Shown here piece by piece: positions 28,662-38,507 of a stretch of 64,000 nt of DNA (within the stretch, counting starts at the first letter, position 1; the number at the start of each line of letters is the position of its first letter). A program made the translations under genes and the position numbers. The DNA comes from Alicyclobacillus mali NBRC 102425 (GTDB lineage Bacteria; Bacillota; Bacilli; Alicyclobacillales; Alicyclobacillaceae). The DNA lies in assembly GCF_001570745.1 (NCBI RefSeq), contig NZ_BCSG01000019.1, forward strand, positions 33,497 through 97,496. Direction: 5' to 3'. Under the pieces are notes generated by a model. It had not been told where the DNA came from. It saw nothing but the letters and a program-made list of their open reading frames with translations, and did no database searches.

Positions 28662-29774
28662 TTACAGCAAACTGTCGATCGGCGTATACGCCAGCCCGAG
28701 CGCATCCGCCACCGCCTGGTACGTGACACGGCCCTTGTAGACGTTCACGCCGCGGGCCAACGCCGGATCGTGCCGAAGCGCATCCTCACGCCCCTGCGCG
28801 AGCCGCAGCGCGTAGGGGGCCGTCGCGTTGGTCAGTGCAAGTGTCGAGGTTCGCGGCACCGCGCCCGGAATGTTGGCCACCGCGTAATGGAGCACGCCGT
28901 GCTTTTCAAACACAGGGTTCGAGTGCGTCGTAATGCGGTCGATGGTCTCAATGGACCCGCCCTGATCGATGGCCACGTCGACCACCACGGCGCCGCGGTT
29001 CATGCCCTTGATCATCTCTTCCGTGACGATCTTCGGTGCGCGCGCCCCCGGGATGAGCACTGCGCCGATAAGGAGATCCGCACCCTCGATGTGCTCCCGC
29101 AGATTGTACGGGTTGGACATCATGGTCCGCACGCGCCCCTGGAACAGGTCGTCCAGTTCCCGCAGCCGCTTCGGATTGTTGTCGAAGATGGTGACATCGG
29201 CGCCCATGCCGACGGCCACGCGGGCCGCATTGGTGCCGACGATCCCGCCGCCCACCACAATCACGCGCGCAGGCGGTACACCGGGCACGCCGCCGAGCAA
29301 CACGCCGCGCCCGCCGTGCGCCTTCTCCAAGAAGTGTGCCCCAATCTGAATGGACATGCGTCCCGCCACTTCGGACATCGGAGTCAAGAGGGGCAGCGAA
29401 CGGTCTTCCAGTTGCACCGTCTCGTACGCGATGGCAGTGACGCCCGAATCCATCAGCGCCTTCGTGAGCTCCGGTTCCGGCGCGAGGTGGAGATAGGTAA
29501 ATAAAATGAGCCCGGACCGGAAGTGCGAATATTCAACCGGTTGGGGCTCTTTGACCTTCATGACCATGTCCGCCGATTTCCAGACCGTCTCTGCGTCCGG
29601 GACGATGGTGGCGCCTGCCGAGGTATAGTCTTCGTCTCGAAAACCGCTTCCCTCTCCCGCCCCCGCCTCAATCCGAACCTCGTGCCCTTGGTCCACCAGC
29701 GCGTGCGCTAGTGCCGGCGTGATGGCCACCCGATTCTCGTTGTCCTTCAATTCCTTGGGTACACCAATAATCAC
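28662..29774 (-). CDS. ald: Alanine dehydrogenase
   Basis: A 370-residue NAD-dependent L-alanine dehydrogenase, making pyruvate and ammonia from alanine. It begins [20 protein letters not shown] and has the Rossmann segment [28 protein letters not shown]. The start is GTG 29774 after GGGGGG. A plausible promoter lies at 29828-29856. Sporulating bacilli use this enzyme for alanine catabolism during growth and spore formation. Confidence 0.95.
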   Translation of the reverse strand: MIIGVPKELKDNENRVAITPALAHALVDQGHEVRIEAGAGEGSGFRDEDYTSAGATIVPDAETVWKSADMVMKVKEPQPVEYSHFRSGLILFTYLHLAPEPELTKALMDSGVTAIAYETVQLEDRSLPLLTPMSEVAGRMSIQIGAHFLEKAHGGRGVLLGGVPGVPPARVIVVGGGIVGTNAARVAVGMGADVTIFDNNPKRLRELDDLFQGRVRTMMSNPYNLREHIEGADLLIGAVLIPGARAPKIVTEEMIKGMNRGAVVVDVAIDQGGSIETIDRITTHSNPVFEKHGVLHYAVANIPGAVPRTSTLALTNATAPYALRLAQGREDALRHDPALARGVNVYKGRVTYQAVADALGLAYTPIDSLL

Positions 29775-29827
29775 CTAGATCCCCCCAGCGAGCCTTGGGG
29801 CAAGTCGCCCTCGTTTGTTCCGCATCC

Positions 29828-29856
29828 AGTGTACTGAGCACGTCCACGAAACGCAA
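29828..29856 (-). promoter_or_regulatory. SigA-type promoter for ald
   Basis: On the minus strand TTGCGT (29851-29856) and TACACT (29828-29833) are separated by 17 bases, about 55 bases upstream of the GTG start. Confidence 0.45.
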
Positions 29857-29892
29857 TGGCAGGCGGGGGACTGGGACAATACGGGTGCTACC

Positions 29893-30930
29893 CTAGTTCT
29901 CGGGAACGAGCGGCGCGTCCAACACGGCTACGTGACACACGCGGCTGAAAAAGTCCGTGCTTCTGGTTGACAGGACGCGGAAATCCACGCGCGCTCGTTG
30001 ACCTGGCTTAAGCACGGTGGGCCACGAAACTCCTGGCAACTCCGGCGTCACGTGAAACAGAAACCGGACAGCGGACGGATCGAAAAACGTATCGGACGCC
30101 CCTTGCGAGAACCAGATGACGGCCCGCTCGTCCGCCAGATCCACCGTCCGAGACGAGCGATTCACGAGGGTGGCGTAGACGTCGACGGACTGCCAGGTCG
30201 CCCCCGCTCCGCCGGGTACGGGTAGCACCTGGACGTCTTCCACGCGAATCGGCGCCTGCTTCCACACGAGGTTGGCCCATTCAGCAGACGCTTCCCGACT
30301 GTAGAAAAACCGAAGATGAGGGATCTCCGAGAGGGCCTGGGACGATTGGGCGTGCGGCCCTGACGGGTGAAACCCCCACGTGACCGTCTGACCGGGCTTC
30401 AGCCCTTGGGCGGGCGCGTTGACGAACGTCAGCCAGTTCTCGCCGCCTCCGCTCCGCGGCGTAAACCAGAGAATGCCCATCACATCAGGCTCAACGAGCG
30501 TCTGCTTCGAAGTATTCCGCAGTTCGGCCAGCACGCATGAGTTGGCCGGTTCCCCGGGCAGCGTGCCGATGCGCACGTCGGACACCTCGATGGGAGCGTA
30601 GGTGAGCCCATATCCTTGGACCACCGTTTGGCCGTGAGCCCTAGCGGACTGCATCGCCGTGTTCGTTCCGGAGATAGGCCCAAGCGGCGTCTTCGGCCAA
30701 GCCACCACCAGGCAGACGGCGGCGACGGCCACACCCGCCAGCCAGAGCACGGCCGATGACACGAAGCGTCGCTGCCTTGCCGAGGCGCGGAGAGTCCTGC
30801 TCGCTCCCGTGGTGGAGGCTGCTTCCCGCAGGACGCGCGTTCTGATCTCGTCGCGGAACGGCACAGGCGTTCGCTCCCGATATGCGCTGCGGATCCTCGC
30901 CTCCAGATCATCGTCGTCACGCTTGGTCAA
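29893..30930 (-). CDS. Putative anti-sigma factor (single-pass membrane protein)
   Basis: A 345-residue protein with a charged cytoplasmic N-terminus (about 1-55), one membrane segment (about 57-78, SSAVLWLAGVAVAAVCLVVAW) and a large outer domain. The N-terminal HxxxCxxC zinc signature of many anti-sigma factors is absent. It follows the ECF sigma gene with a 14-base overlap and starts with TTG 30930 after GGGAGGG, the layout of sigma / anti-sigma pairs. The extracellular part looks beta-rich and duplicated but matches no family I recognise. Confidence 0.6.
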   Translation of the reverse strand: MTKRDDDDLEARIRSAYRERTPVPFRDEIRTRVLREAASTTGASRTLRASARQRRFVSSAVLWLAGVAVAAVCLVVAWPKTPLGPISGTNTAMQSARAHGQTVVQGYGLTYAPIEVSDVRIGTLPGEPANSCVLAELRNTSKQTLVEPDVMGILWFTPRSGGGENWLTFVNAPAQGLKPGQTVTWGFHPSGPHAQSSQALSEIPHLRFFYSREASAEWANLVWKQAPIRVEDVQVLPVPGGAGATWQSVDVYATLVNRSSRTVDLADERAVIWFSQGASDTFFDPSAVRFLFHVTPELPGVSWPTVLKPGQRARVDFRVLSTRSTDFFSRVCHVAVLDAPLVPEN

Positions 30931-31474
30931 CGCCTATCCCTCCCTGCTCGGCCAGCGCCCGTTCGAGCAACTGACGCCCTCGGTGCAGCCTCGTCCTCAC
31001 CGTCTGATCTCGGATCCCGAGGACTTCGGCGACCTCATGCGTCGTGAGATCGTTTCCGTAATACAGTTCCATCACCTCGCGATACGTTTCCGGTAGCGCC
31101 CGAATGGCTCGCCAGACGGCGTCACGAGCCAGTTTGTCCGCGACCACGTCGGCGGGATCGGACGGCTCGACTTGCCGCGCAAACGCCTCGCCCTCGTCGG
31201 CGAGCTCGCGCCGCTCGGCGCCGGATCGCAAAACGTCACGCGCGCGATTGGCCGTGATGGACAGAAGCCATGTCTTGATGGACGAGTGGCCCTGAAAGTC
31301 TCCGTAGTGCTGCCATGCGCGCAGGAACACGTCCTGGGCGATATCTTCAGCTTTGTGAAAGTTGTGGACGTACGAGTATGCCAGACGGATCACGTCACCG
31401 CCATACAATTCCATCCATTCAGCGAGCGGCGGCGCGTCCTCCGCCGGCGTGTCGTTGCGACGCGCGTGCCTCAT
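30917..31474 (-). CDS. ECF RNA polymerase sigma factor
   Basis: A 185-residue extracytoplasmic-function sigma factor. Region 2 is visible as AEDIAQDVFLRAW (about 42-54) and region 4 as TTHEVAEVLGIRDQTVRTRLHRGRQLL (about 148-174). Start ATG 31474 follows GGGGTAGAGGG. It overlaps the putative anti-sigma gene, so the pair is likely coregulated. No recognisable ECF autoregulatory promoter was found upstream. The target genes and the inducing stress are unknown. Confidence 0.88.
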   Translation of the reverse strand: MRHARRNDTPAEDAPPLAEWMELYGGDVIRLAYSYVHNFHKAEDIAQDVFLRAWQHYGDFQGHSSIKTWLLSITANRARDVLRSGAERRELADEGEAFARQVEPSDPADVVADKLARDAVWRAIRALPETYREVMELYYGNDLTTHEVAEVLGIRDQTVRTRLHRGRQLLERALAEQGGIGVDQA

Positions 31475-31653
31475 CCCTCTACCCCTTCAAATCTGGGTCC
31501 ACTATGTAGACGAACGCTGCCGCGAATGTGTGACAGCGCGTTCCGACTTCCATGTGGCCACCTTCGTGGAACGCCAGCTGTAGCGCCGTGCAACACGTTG
31601 TCAATCATGATACACTTGCCAACGACCATCATCCGCGACACGAGGGGGAGCGT

Positions 31654-32727
31654 ATGTATTCCGCTGTCCGATCCATCCTGTTTCGCATGTCCGCGGAACG
31701 GGCGCACGAATGGATACTCGCCGCGCTAAGCCGCGCGCCAGCCGCCGCAGGGTGGTTTGCACCGCGAGTGCGAGCGCCCGAAAGCCTGGCGCAGACTGTG
31801 CTCGGCCTTCCTTTCGCTCATCCGATTGGCCTTGCGGCAGGACTCGACAAGAACGGCGTCGCCATCCCGGCCTGGTACCGCATGGGCTTCTCGTTTGTAG
31901 AAATCGGAACCGTGACCCCGAGGCCCCAACCAGGAAACCCTAAGCCTCGACTGTTCCGCCTGATTGAAGACGAGGCGTTGATTAACCGGATGGGTTTCAA
32001 CAATGAAGGGGCCCGTGCCGTCGCTCGCCGCCTGGAGCAGATTCGGCAGTTAGGGATCCATGGCATTCTCGGGATCAATATCGGTAAAAACAAAGCGACG
32101 CCCAATGAGCTCGCGCACGAGGATTACCTGCTGGCGCTCGAGCAGGTGGCGCCATTCGCCGACTACCTGACCATCAATGTGAGTTCGCCCAACACGCCTG
32201 GCCTGCGCGATCTCCAGTCCGAGTCCTTCATGCTCGATCTGCTCAAAGCCATTGAGCCCATCCGAAGCCGACACAGTCTGCCGCTGTGGATAAAACTCGC
32301 GCCCGATCTGCCCAATGACGAGATTGAACGCATCGTGGACGCGTTGGCCACATCGCCCTTTCGGGCACACCTGGGACTCATCTGCACCAACACGACAATC
32401 GAAAGGCCCCCACTTTCCGGGAGATACCGGGACGAGACGGGCGGGCTCAGTGGGCGGCCGCTCGCGGCTCGTTCCACAGAAGTGGTGCGCATCGCCTCGC
32501 GCGCGGCGCAAAAACGCCTGCCCATCATCGGCTCGGGCGGCGTGTTCACGGCCGAAGACGCGTACGAAAAAATCCGGAGCGGTGCGTCGCTCGTGCAGAT
32601 TTACACGGCCCTCATCTATCGCGGACCGGCGGTCGTGGGAGAACTCGTGCGGGGACTCGACGAACTGCTCGCGCGAGACGGATTCGCGAACGTTGGGGAA
32701 GCCGTAGGAATCGACGTGAAGGGGTAA
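31654..32727 (+). CDS. pyrD: Dihydroorotate dehydrogenase (quinone), class 2
   Basis: A 357-residue flavoenzyme of pyrimidine synthesis that oxidises dihydroorotate with membrane quinone. The N-terminal helical extension and the catalytic serine in NVSSPNTPGL mark the class 2 enzyme rather than the class 1B form with an electron-transfer subunit. FMN-site segments are IGLAAGLDKNG and IIGSGGVFTAEDAYEKIRSGAS. ATG 31654 follows GAGGGGGAG. It stands alone, divergent from the ECF sigma gene. Confidence 0.93.
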   Translation: MYSAVRSILFRMSAERAHEWILAALSRAPAAAGWFAPRVRAPESLAQTVLGLPFAHPIGLAAGLDKNGVAIPAWYRMGFSFVEIGTVTPRPQPGNPKPRLFRLIEDEALINRMGFNNEGARAVARRLEQIRQLGIHGILGINIGKNKATPNELAHEDYLLALEQVAPFADYLTINVSSPNTPGLRDLQSESFMLDLLKAIEPIRSRHSLPLWIKLAPDLPNDEIERIVDALATSPFRAHLGLICTNTTIERPPLSGRYRDETGGLSGRPLAARSTEVVRIASRAAQKRLPIIGSGGVFTAEDAYEKIRSGASLVQIYTALIYRGPAVVGELVRGLDELLARDGFANVGEAVGIDVKG

Positions 32728-32767
32728 ATCGGACGCGCGGGAGGCTCACCGCCCCCCGCATCTTGTG

Positions 32768-33550
32768 TCAAATGCCCACGATGTGGTAACCGCCGTCGAC
32801 GTGAATGACTTCGCCTGTCAGGCCGCGGGCGAGATCGCTCAAGAGAAACGCAGTCACGTCGCCCACCTCTTCCGCCGTGACGTTGCGCCGAAGTGGCGCG
32901 CGCTCCTCGACGGCGTGCAGCACGTCGTTAAATCCGCGGACGCCCTTGGCGGCCAGCGTGCGGATGGGTCCTGCTGAGACAGCGTTGACGCGGATGGCGT
33001 TGGGGCCGAGATCGCGCGACAGATAGCGCACCGACGCCTCGAGGGCGGCCTTCGCGACGCCCATGACGTTGTAATTGGGCACCGCTCGCTCTGCGCCCAG
33101 GTAGCTCATGGTGACAATGCTGCCGCCCTGTGTCATAAGCGGGCGCACGGCACGCGCGACGGCGACGAGGCTGTAGGCGCTCGTCTCGAGAGCGAGATCA
33201 AAGCCCTCGCGCGGCGTTTCGACGAACTCGCCCTGAAGATCTTCGACGCGCGCATGCGCGATGGAATGCACGAGCCCGTCCACGCGCTCGGTCGCCTGCG
33301 CGATCTCGGCAAACGCCGCCTCGAGCGAGGCCTCATCCTGCACATCGCAGCGGACGATGAGCGGCACGTCTTCTCCAAACGCGTCCTGGCAGAGGCGCTC
33401 CAATTCGCGCCCGGCGCGTTCACTTCGATAGGTGAAGATGAGCTTTCCGCCCAACTTGCGAACCGATTCCGCCACCGCCCAGGCGATGGACCGGCGATTG
33501 GCGACGCCCATCACCGCGATGGTCTTGCCTTCCAGAAGGTGCAACCTCAT
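32768..33550 (-). CDS. fabI: Enoyl-[acyl-carrier-protein] reductase FabI
   Basis: A 260-residue NADH/NADPH-dependent enoyl-ACP reductase, the last reduction of fatty acid elongation. It starts LEGKTIAVMGVANRRSIAWA, the glycine-rich site typical of FabI. The Tyr-x6-Lys catalytic pair is in PNYNVMGVAKA. Start ATG 33550 has its ribosome site very close; TTG 33544 would give better spacing. It is convergent with pyrD. Confidence 0.93.
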   Translation of the reverse strand: MRLHLLEGKTIAVMGVANRRSIAWAVAESVRKLGGKLIFTYRSERAGRELERLCQDAFGEDVPLIVRCDVQDEASLEAAFAEIAQATERVDGLVHSIAHARVEDLQGEFVETPREGFDLALETSAYSLVAVARAVRPLMTQGGSIVTMSYLGAERAVPNYNVMGVAKAALEASVRYLSRDLGPNAIRVNAVSAGPIRTLAAKGVRGFNDVLHAVEERAPLRRNVTAEEVGDVTAFLLSDLARGLTGEVIHVDGGYHIVGI

Positions 33551-33685
33551 CTCCCTTTCCAGCTACGACATCTCCATTCATGTATACCATCCCTACGTGC
33601 GCTCCGTAAACTGGACGCGCGGTGCGGCGAGCCTTTGAGGATCCTCAGATTTCCTTCTCATCTGGAATTGTGGACAGACATGCGC

Positions 33686-33691
33686 TACAAT
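33686..33691 (+). promoter_or_regulatory. Possible -10 element for sodA
   Basis: TACAAT about 40 bases upstream of the sodA start, with TGGAAT 17 bases further up as a poor -35. Confidence 0.35.
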
Positions 33692-33732
33692 GGGAACGGA
33701 TCATGAAAATTCGTAAGGAGGTTGAGCTGCGA

Positions 33733-34347
33733 ATGCCACATCAACTCCCACCGCTTCCCTACGCGTATGACGCGCTGGAGCCGCATATCGACGCGGCGAC
33801 CATGAACGTTCACTACAACGGCCACCACGCGGCGTACGTCAACAACCTGAACAAGGCGCTGGAAGGCCACCCGGATCTCGAATCCAAGACCGTGGAACAA
33901 CTCATCAGCAACCTGGACGCCGTGCCGGAGAACATCCGCACCGCGATTCGCAACAACGGCGGCGGTCACGCCAACCACAGCCTGTTCTGGCCGCTCCTCT
34001 CGCCGAACGGCGGCGGCGAGCCCACGGGCAAGTTGGCGGACGCCATCCGGGACACCTTCGGCAGCTTTGAAGCGTTCAAGGAGCAGTTCACGCAGGTGGC
34101 CACGGCTCGCTTCGGAAGCGGCTGGGCTTGGCTCGTCCTCGACAACGGCAAGCTTGCGCTGATGAGCACGGCAAACCAGGACAACCCGCTCATGGAGGGC
34201 AAGAAGCCCATCCTCGGCCTCGACGTGTGGGAGCACGCGTACTACCTCAAGTATCAGAACCGCCGTCCGGAATACATCAAGGCCTGGTGGAACGTCCTGA
34301 ACTGGGATCAGGCCAACAAAAACTACGAAGCCGCGCTGAACGGCTGA
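33733..34347 (+). CDS. sodA: Superoxide dismutase (Mn/Fe family)
   Basis: A 204-residue superoxide dismutase. Metal ligands are His27 ([12 protein letters not shown]), His82 ([11 protein letters not shown]), and Asp and His in [13 protein letters not shown]. The [11 protein letters not shown] pattern is typical of manganese enzymes. ATG 33733 lies 11 bases after AAGGAGG and begins the conserved [21 protein letters not shown] strong terminator follows, so it is monocistronic. Confidence 0.95.
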   Translation: MPHQLPPLPYAYDALEPHIDAATMNVHYNGHHAAYVNNLNKALEGHPDLESKTVEQLISNLDAVPENIRTAIRNNGGGHANHSLFWPLLSPNGGGEPTGKLADAIRDTFGSFEAFKEQFTQVATARFGSGWAWLVLDNGKLALMSTANQDNPLMEGKKPILGLDVWEHAYYLKYQNRRPEYIKAWWNVLNWDQANKNYEAALNG

Positions 34348-34358
34348 AGTGGCCCGTC

Positions 34359-34385
34359 AAACCGCCCCGCTTGGGGCGGTTTTTT
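34359..34385 (+). terminator. Rho-independent terminator of sodA
   Basis: AAACCGCCCC and GGGGCGGTTT form a 10-bp stem with a GCTT loop, followed by further T residues. Confidence 0.92.
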
Positions 34386-34454
34386 CATGCCGGCGCATAG
34401 CCTTCCCCGTTTTGGAACATCATACCATAAAAGTTTCTCGACCAGGGAGGGCCT

Positions 34455-35789
34455 ATGACTTCGCTCACCTTGCTCAAACGCGCCCACGTCTACGCGCCAG
34501 ACGATCTCGGCGTCCGCGACATCCTCATCACAGGCCGTCAGATCGCAGCCATCGAACCTCATCTTGAGCTCGCAGGCAATGTACCCATTGACGTGATCGA
34601 TCTCGACGGCCGCCCCACCTTTCCCGGCCTCGTCGATCAGCACGTGCACATGGCTGGCGGCGGAGGCGAGGGCGGTTTCCACTACCGGACGCCGGAAATC
34701 TCGTTGTCCCACGTTACGACCGCAGGCGTCACGACCGCCGTAGGCGTGCTCGGCACCGACGGTGTCACGAGAAGCACCCGTGAACTCCTCGCGAAGGCCT
34801 TTGCGCTGGACTTCGAAGGTATCACCACATATATCTACAGCGGCGCCTATCAAGTCCCCACCCGGACGCTGACGGGCATGCCAAGGTCGGACCTCGTCCT
34901 GATCGACAAGGTGGTCGGCATCGGGGAAATCGCCATCGCAGACTCCCGCTCCAGCCACCCGGATGAAAACGAGATCGCCGAATTGGTCTCGGAGGCGTAC
35001 GTCGGAGGGCTGTTGGCGGGAAAGGCGGGCGTGGTGCACTTTCACATGGGCGACGAGGAGGACCAACTGGATCTTTTGATTCGCGTGGCCAAGCGCACTG
35101 GCTTGCCCCGCTCCACCTTTGTGCCCACGCACCTGAATCGAAATCCGGGACTGCTGGAGGCAAGTATCGAGTGGGGCAAGCGGTACGGCATGTGCGACAT
35201 CACGAGCGGCATTCGCCCAGACGCGCACGATCACGTCTCCATCAAGCCTTCGAAGGCCATCGTGAAACTGCTCGACGCAGGCGTAAAGCCCCATGTCATC
35301 ACCATGAGCTCCGACTCCAATGGATCGTCCCCCATTTTCGACGAGCGCGGCAAACTCGTCGCCATGGGCATTGGCAGCATCGCGACGCTGTGGGAAGAGA
35401 CGGTCGATCTCGTCCGCGAAGAGCATCTCCCCGTCTCACTGGCAATCTCGTTCGCGACCCAGAACGTCGCGCGGCTGCTCAAACTGCGGCACAAGGGAAG
35501 ATTAAAGGTCGGCTGCGACGCCGACCTCGTCGTGTGCGATGATCAATTCCGCATCGAACGCGTCTATGCAAAGGGCAGGCTCATGGTCAAGGATGGAAAG
35601 CCCGTCGTATTCGGGACCTTTGAGGACGCCACCCGCGTGCCGGGATCGCCTGGTTCCAAGGCCGAATCGCCTCATCCGGGAGAAAGCTCGGAGCGCGCGG
35701 CACTCGGACCGTCACCCGAAGACGAGGACGACTTCCCAAGTCGCGACGAACGCCAGGACCGTTCGCGCAGGCGGCACTACTGCTGTTGA
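34455..35789 (+). CDS. iadA: Beta-aspartyl peptidase (isoaspartyl dipeptidase), C-terminally extended
   Basis: A 444-residue metal-dependent amidohydrolase that cleaves isoaspartyl dipeptides arising from damaged proteins. Metal-site motifs are PGLVDQHVHMAGGGGEGG near residue 60, FVPTHLNRN and MSSDSNG. The core ends near residue 390 at PVVFGTFED, the usual family end. About 54 extra residues follow, low-complexity and charged (PEDEDDFPSRDERQDRSRRR) and ending in HYCC. Start ATG 34455 follows AGGGAGGG. The tail is discussed in the findings. Confidence 0.88.
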   Translation: MTSLTLLKRAHVYAPDDLGVRDILITGRQIAAIEPHLELAGNVPIDVIDLDGRPTFPGLVDQHVHMAGGGGEGGFHYRTPEISLSHVTTAGVTTAVGVLGTDGVTRSTRELLAKAFALDFEGITTYIYSGAYQVPTRTLTGMPRSDLVLIDKVVGIGEIAIADSRSSHPDENEIAELVSEAYVGGLLAGKAGVVHFHMGDEEDQLDLLIRVAKRTGLPRSTFVPTHLNRNPGLLEASIEWGKRYGMCDITSGIRPDAHDHVSIKPSKAIVKLLDAGVKPHVITMSSDSNGSSPIFDERGKLVAMGIGSIATLWEETVDLVREEHLPVSLAISFATQNVARLLKLRHKGRLKVGCDADLVVCDDQFRIERVYAKGRLMVKDGKPVVFGTFEDATRVPGSPGSKAESPHPGESSERAALGPSPEDEDDFPSRDERQDRSRRRHYCC

Positions 35790-35815
35790 GGGCATGGCCC
35801 AAGTGGACTCCAAAG

Positions 35816-36439
35816 TCAGCCCCCGAGGCGGATGAGCTGCAGGATCTCCTCGCGCAGCCGCGAATCTTCGTCGTATTTGCCCCTCGCGGCGATGGTGGTG
35901 GTGCGGCTGCCAGGCTTGCGAATGCCCCGCATGCTCATGCACAGGTGTTCCGCGTCGATCACGACGAGCACGCCCTCCGCCTCCAGCGCCTCTGCCAGGG
36001 CGTCTGCAATCTCGTTCGTCATGCGCTCCTGCACCTGTGGCTTCTTGGCCACGACGTCCACAAGCCGCGCGAGCTTTGACAGCCCCGTCACGACGTTGTT
36101 GTGCGGAAGATAGGCCACGTGCGCCGTTCCGAAAAACGGAAGCAGGTGGTGCTCGCACATCGAGTAAAAGGGGATGTCCCGCACCAAGACGACTTCCCCG
36201 TGTTCAACGTGGAACCGGGCTGACAACTCCTCCTCAGGATCTCGATGGAGCCCGGAAAAGATCTCCTGATACATTCTTGCCACCCGGGTGGGCGTGTCCA
36301 CAAGTCCCTCCCGATCCGGGTCTTCTCCGATGGCCTCCAGGATCATACGGACCGCCTTTTCAATCCGGGCCGTATCCATCGGCTTGTCCACCCGCAAAGG
36401 CGCGTGCGCGCGCTCCGAGTCCACGCGAGATGTCGCCAC
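35816..36439 (-). CDS. folE: GTP cyclohydrolase I
   Basis: A 207-residue FolE, the first enzyme of tetrahydrofolate synthesis. Zinc ligands are visible in MCEHHLLPF and EHLCMSMRG. The start is GTG 36439 after GAGGAGG; ATG further in ([10 protein letters not shown]) is an alternative. It converges on iadA with 26 bases between stops. Other folate genes are not adjacent (folB is at 48091). Confidence 0.94.
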   Translation of the reverse strand: MATSRVDSERAHAPLRVDKPMDTARIEKAVRMILEAIGEDPDREGLVDTPTRVARMYQEIFSGLHRDPEEELSARFHVEHGEVVLVRDIPFYSMCEHHLLPFFGTAHVAYLPHNNVVTGLSKLARLVDVVAKKPQVQERMTNEIADALAEALEAEGVLVVIDAEHLCMSMRGIRKPGSRTTTIAARGKYDEDSRLREEILQLIRLGG

Positions 36440-36485
36440 ACCATTTCCTCCTCGAATTCGCCGCCCTAAGGCCCCAAGCCCGCCG

Positions 36486-37670
36486 TCAGGCGGGCGGGCA
36501 ATCGACGCCACTGTCTCGAAACTGAACGGTATTGTACAATCCGCCCCACGTCTTCACCTGACTGACGTAGGAGGCGGCCGGGCAGCCGGCGTAATACGCG
36601 ACATAGCCGCGGATATTCGCGCCGTTCACCATGGGGCGGTTGCCCGCGATGGGTGCAATGGCAATAAAACACGGCAGATCGACCGACTGAAGGTCGTACG
36701 TCACATACTGCCACTGGTTGACGTAGAAAGCCGGCTGAAGCCGCGCTGAGACGCTCTTCACGCCTGCCACGAACCCTTGAATGAACGACTGGCACTCCGC
36801 CGCCGTCGACGCAGGATTATTGTATCCCTCCGGATCCAAAATCACAAAGTCGGGCCGCCGCGAACCGGGATACGCCTCGATTTGAGACGCGGCGTAAGCG
36901 CCGGCCGTATAACCCGCTTCGTAAAACGTGGTGCCGGTCTCAGGCCAGCTGACGGTCCAGAAGGAGAGCCACCACGACGCATGGTTGGTCGCCGCAAACG
37001 CCCGCGCAATGTTCACGTCTGGCTGCGATGCAATGACGTGCGTGTACGGCGCGGTTTCCGTGCCAAGGCCAGCGGTTGTCGCCACGCCCGGCCATCCCTG
37101 CTGAAACGCCTGCAGGACCTCCTGCTCCGTGGCAAAAGCCGCGTACAGGCCGACGGACGGGCTGGACACCGTGGGAGACGGATCGACGCCTTGCGAAACC
37201 GAGACGCCGACTACGTGGGAAGAACTCCCCGTCACGCAGACGCGTTGAGGGACCTCCTGCGCTGGAAGCGAAGTGTAGCCGCGCGGAAATGCGCCGTGCA
37301 CGGCATAGTACGACAACATCACGGCGAGCGTGAGGCTGTCGAGCGCCGTGTATCCAGCCGCGTTGACAAATGCGTTGGCCCGCGCCGCCTGAACCCCCAT
37401 GCCAGATGGCTCGACCGTGAAGGGCGTGTGTCCCGCGGGCATGGCCGCAGGGTTGGACCAACCACACGGATTGTAGTAGAGCGCGTACAGCGCCGCACCG
37501 CCGACCGCCACGACGATGGTGGAGGCGTCCGCGCACTTCGCCCACGCAGTCTGAAAATCGCCGGTGCACTGGCTGTACGGAATGCCCGCGACGTCCGCCG
37601 CGGCGTAACATTTGACGAGATCGCCCTGCGTCGCGGCGTACAAGAGCACCTGTTCGGGGCGTACGGTCAC
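36486..37670 (-). CDS. Two-domain protein with a GH25-like C-terminal domain
   Basis: A 394-residue protein without a signal peptide. The N-terminal part (about 1-165) has Rossmann-like features ([20 protein letters not shown]) and several cysteines. The C-terminal part (about 170-394) resembles TIM-barrel glycosidases of the GH25 / DUF1906 kind: [25 protein letters not shown] and [12 protein letters not shown]. Function is not established; cell-wall or spore-wall hydrolysis is conceivable. Start GTG 37670 follows GAGGAGAGGAGA. It ends 46 bases from the folE start on the same strand. Confidence 0.62.
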   Translation of the reverse strand: MTVRPEQVLLYAATQGDLVKCYAAADVAGIPYSQCTGDFQTAWAKCADASTIVVAVGGAALYALYYNPCGWSNPAAMPAGHTPFTVEPSGMGVQAARANAFVNAAGYTALDSLTLAVMLSYYAVHGAFPRGYTSLPAQEVPQRVCVTGSSSHVVGVSVSQGVDPSPTVSSPSVGLYAAFATEQEVLQAFQQGWPGVATTAGLGTETAPYTHVIASQPDVNIARAFAATNHASWWLSFWTVSWPETGTTFYEAGYTAGAYAASQIEAYPGSRRPDFVILDPEGYNNPASTAAECQSFIQGFVAGVKSVSARLQPAFYVNQWQYVTYDLQSVDLPCFIAIAPIAGNRPMVNGANIRGYVAYYAGCPAASYVSQVKTWGGLYNTVQFRDSGVDCPPA

Positions 37671-37801
37671 GTTCTCCTCTCCTCACGCACACATTGTGGC
37701 AAACACCCGCTCGTTTCGCGAGGCAACCGCATGCAATGAAGTTGCGATGGTTCATTGTATGCCGACGTTCCCGCCCCTTGCGGGCGCTGGCCAAGGAGTT
37801 G

Positions 37802-38500
37802 ATGAGCGTGATCGTGCTGCATTTGGGCGACTCCATCGCGTACGGAGAATGCGCGTCTCAGCCCGCGCGCGCCTACCCGCAGGTGGCGGCGCAAGCGGTG
37901 GCTGCCGAGATGCGCGCGCAGGTGGAAACGCGTGTCGTGGCGCGGCCCGGATGGACAAGTGCGGATCTCGCGGCAGCGGTGGCGTCGGACAACGCGGCGC
38001 TCACGCGCGCCGACGTGGCCGCCGTCCTCGTCGGCGGAGACGACCTGATTCAAGCCGCCCTCGCCTCGCGCTCGCAGGCTCACTTACGCCGGCACCTTCG
38101 CGCCGCCTACCGCCGCTACGCGATCGACCTCGCGTTCATCGCGGCCGCCTGTCGGCAAGCAGGCGCACCCATCGTACTTTGCACCCTGTACAATCCCTTT
38201 CCGCACGCTCCCCTCGCCACGTCCGCCATCCGTGGCCTCAACAGCGTGATTGGTCAAGTGGCGAGCCGCCTTCGCGCACCCGTCGCGCCAGTGGACGCGT
38301 GGTTCGCGGGCCGAGAGGCGCTCCTCATCTCGGGCTACCGCACGGGAACGCTGAGGGACGTGCTCGACGGCCGCGCTCCCGTACATCCCAACGATCTCGG
38401 CCACCGGCTCATCGGCCTGGGACTGGCCGGGTACATCTCACCCCTGGCGGCGATGCGACATAGGCTAGGAAGCACGGCCGTTTGGCACAGTCGGAGGTGA
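37802..38500 (+). CDS. SGNH/GDSL-family hydrolase
   Basis: A 232-residue protein with LHLGDSIAYGE (catalytic Ser, block I) near the N-terminus and PVHPNDLGHRLIG near the C-terminus, where the Asp/His pair of SGNH esterases lies. The Asn block is less clear. No signal peptide is visible, so the protein is probably cytoplasmic. ATG 37802 is close to its AAGGAG site; GTG 37808 has better spacing. Its stop lies inside the ribosome binding site of sigK, so it may be cotranscribed with that gene. Confidence 0.75.
   Translation: MSVIVLHLGDSIAYGECASQPARAYPQVAAQAVAAEMRAQVETRVVARPGWTSADLAAAVASDNAALTRADVAAVLVGGDDLIQAALASRSQAHLRRHLRAAYRRYAIDLAFIAAACRQAGAPIVLCTLYNPFPHAPLATSAIRGLNSVIGQVASRLRAPVAPVDAWFAGREALLISGYRTGTLRDVLDGRAPVHPNDLGHRLIGLGLAGYISPLAAMRHRLGSTAVWHSRR
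38440..38467 (+). promoter_or_regulatory. Sigma-K-type promoter candidate for sigK
   Basis: AC at 38440-38441 and CATAGGCTA at 38459-38467 with 17 bases between fit the sigma-K pattern AC-N17-CATAnnnTA. It lies inside the 3' end of the SGNH gene, about 40 bases before the sigK start. Autoregulation by sigma-K is known in B. subtilis; here it is inferred from the match. Confidence 0.45.
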
Positions 38501-38507
38501 ATCCCCG

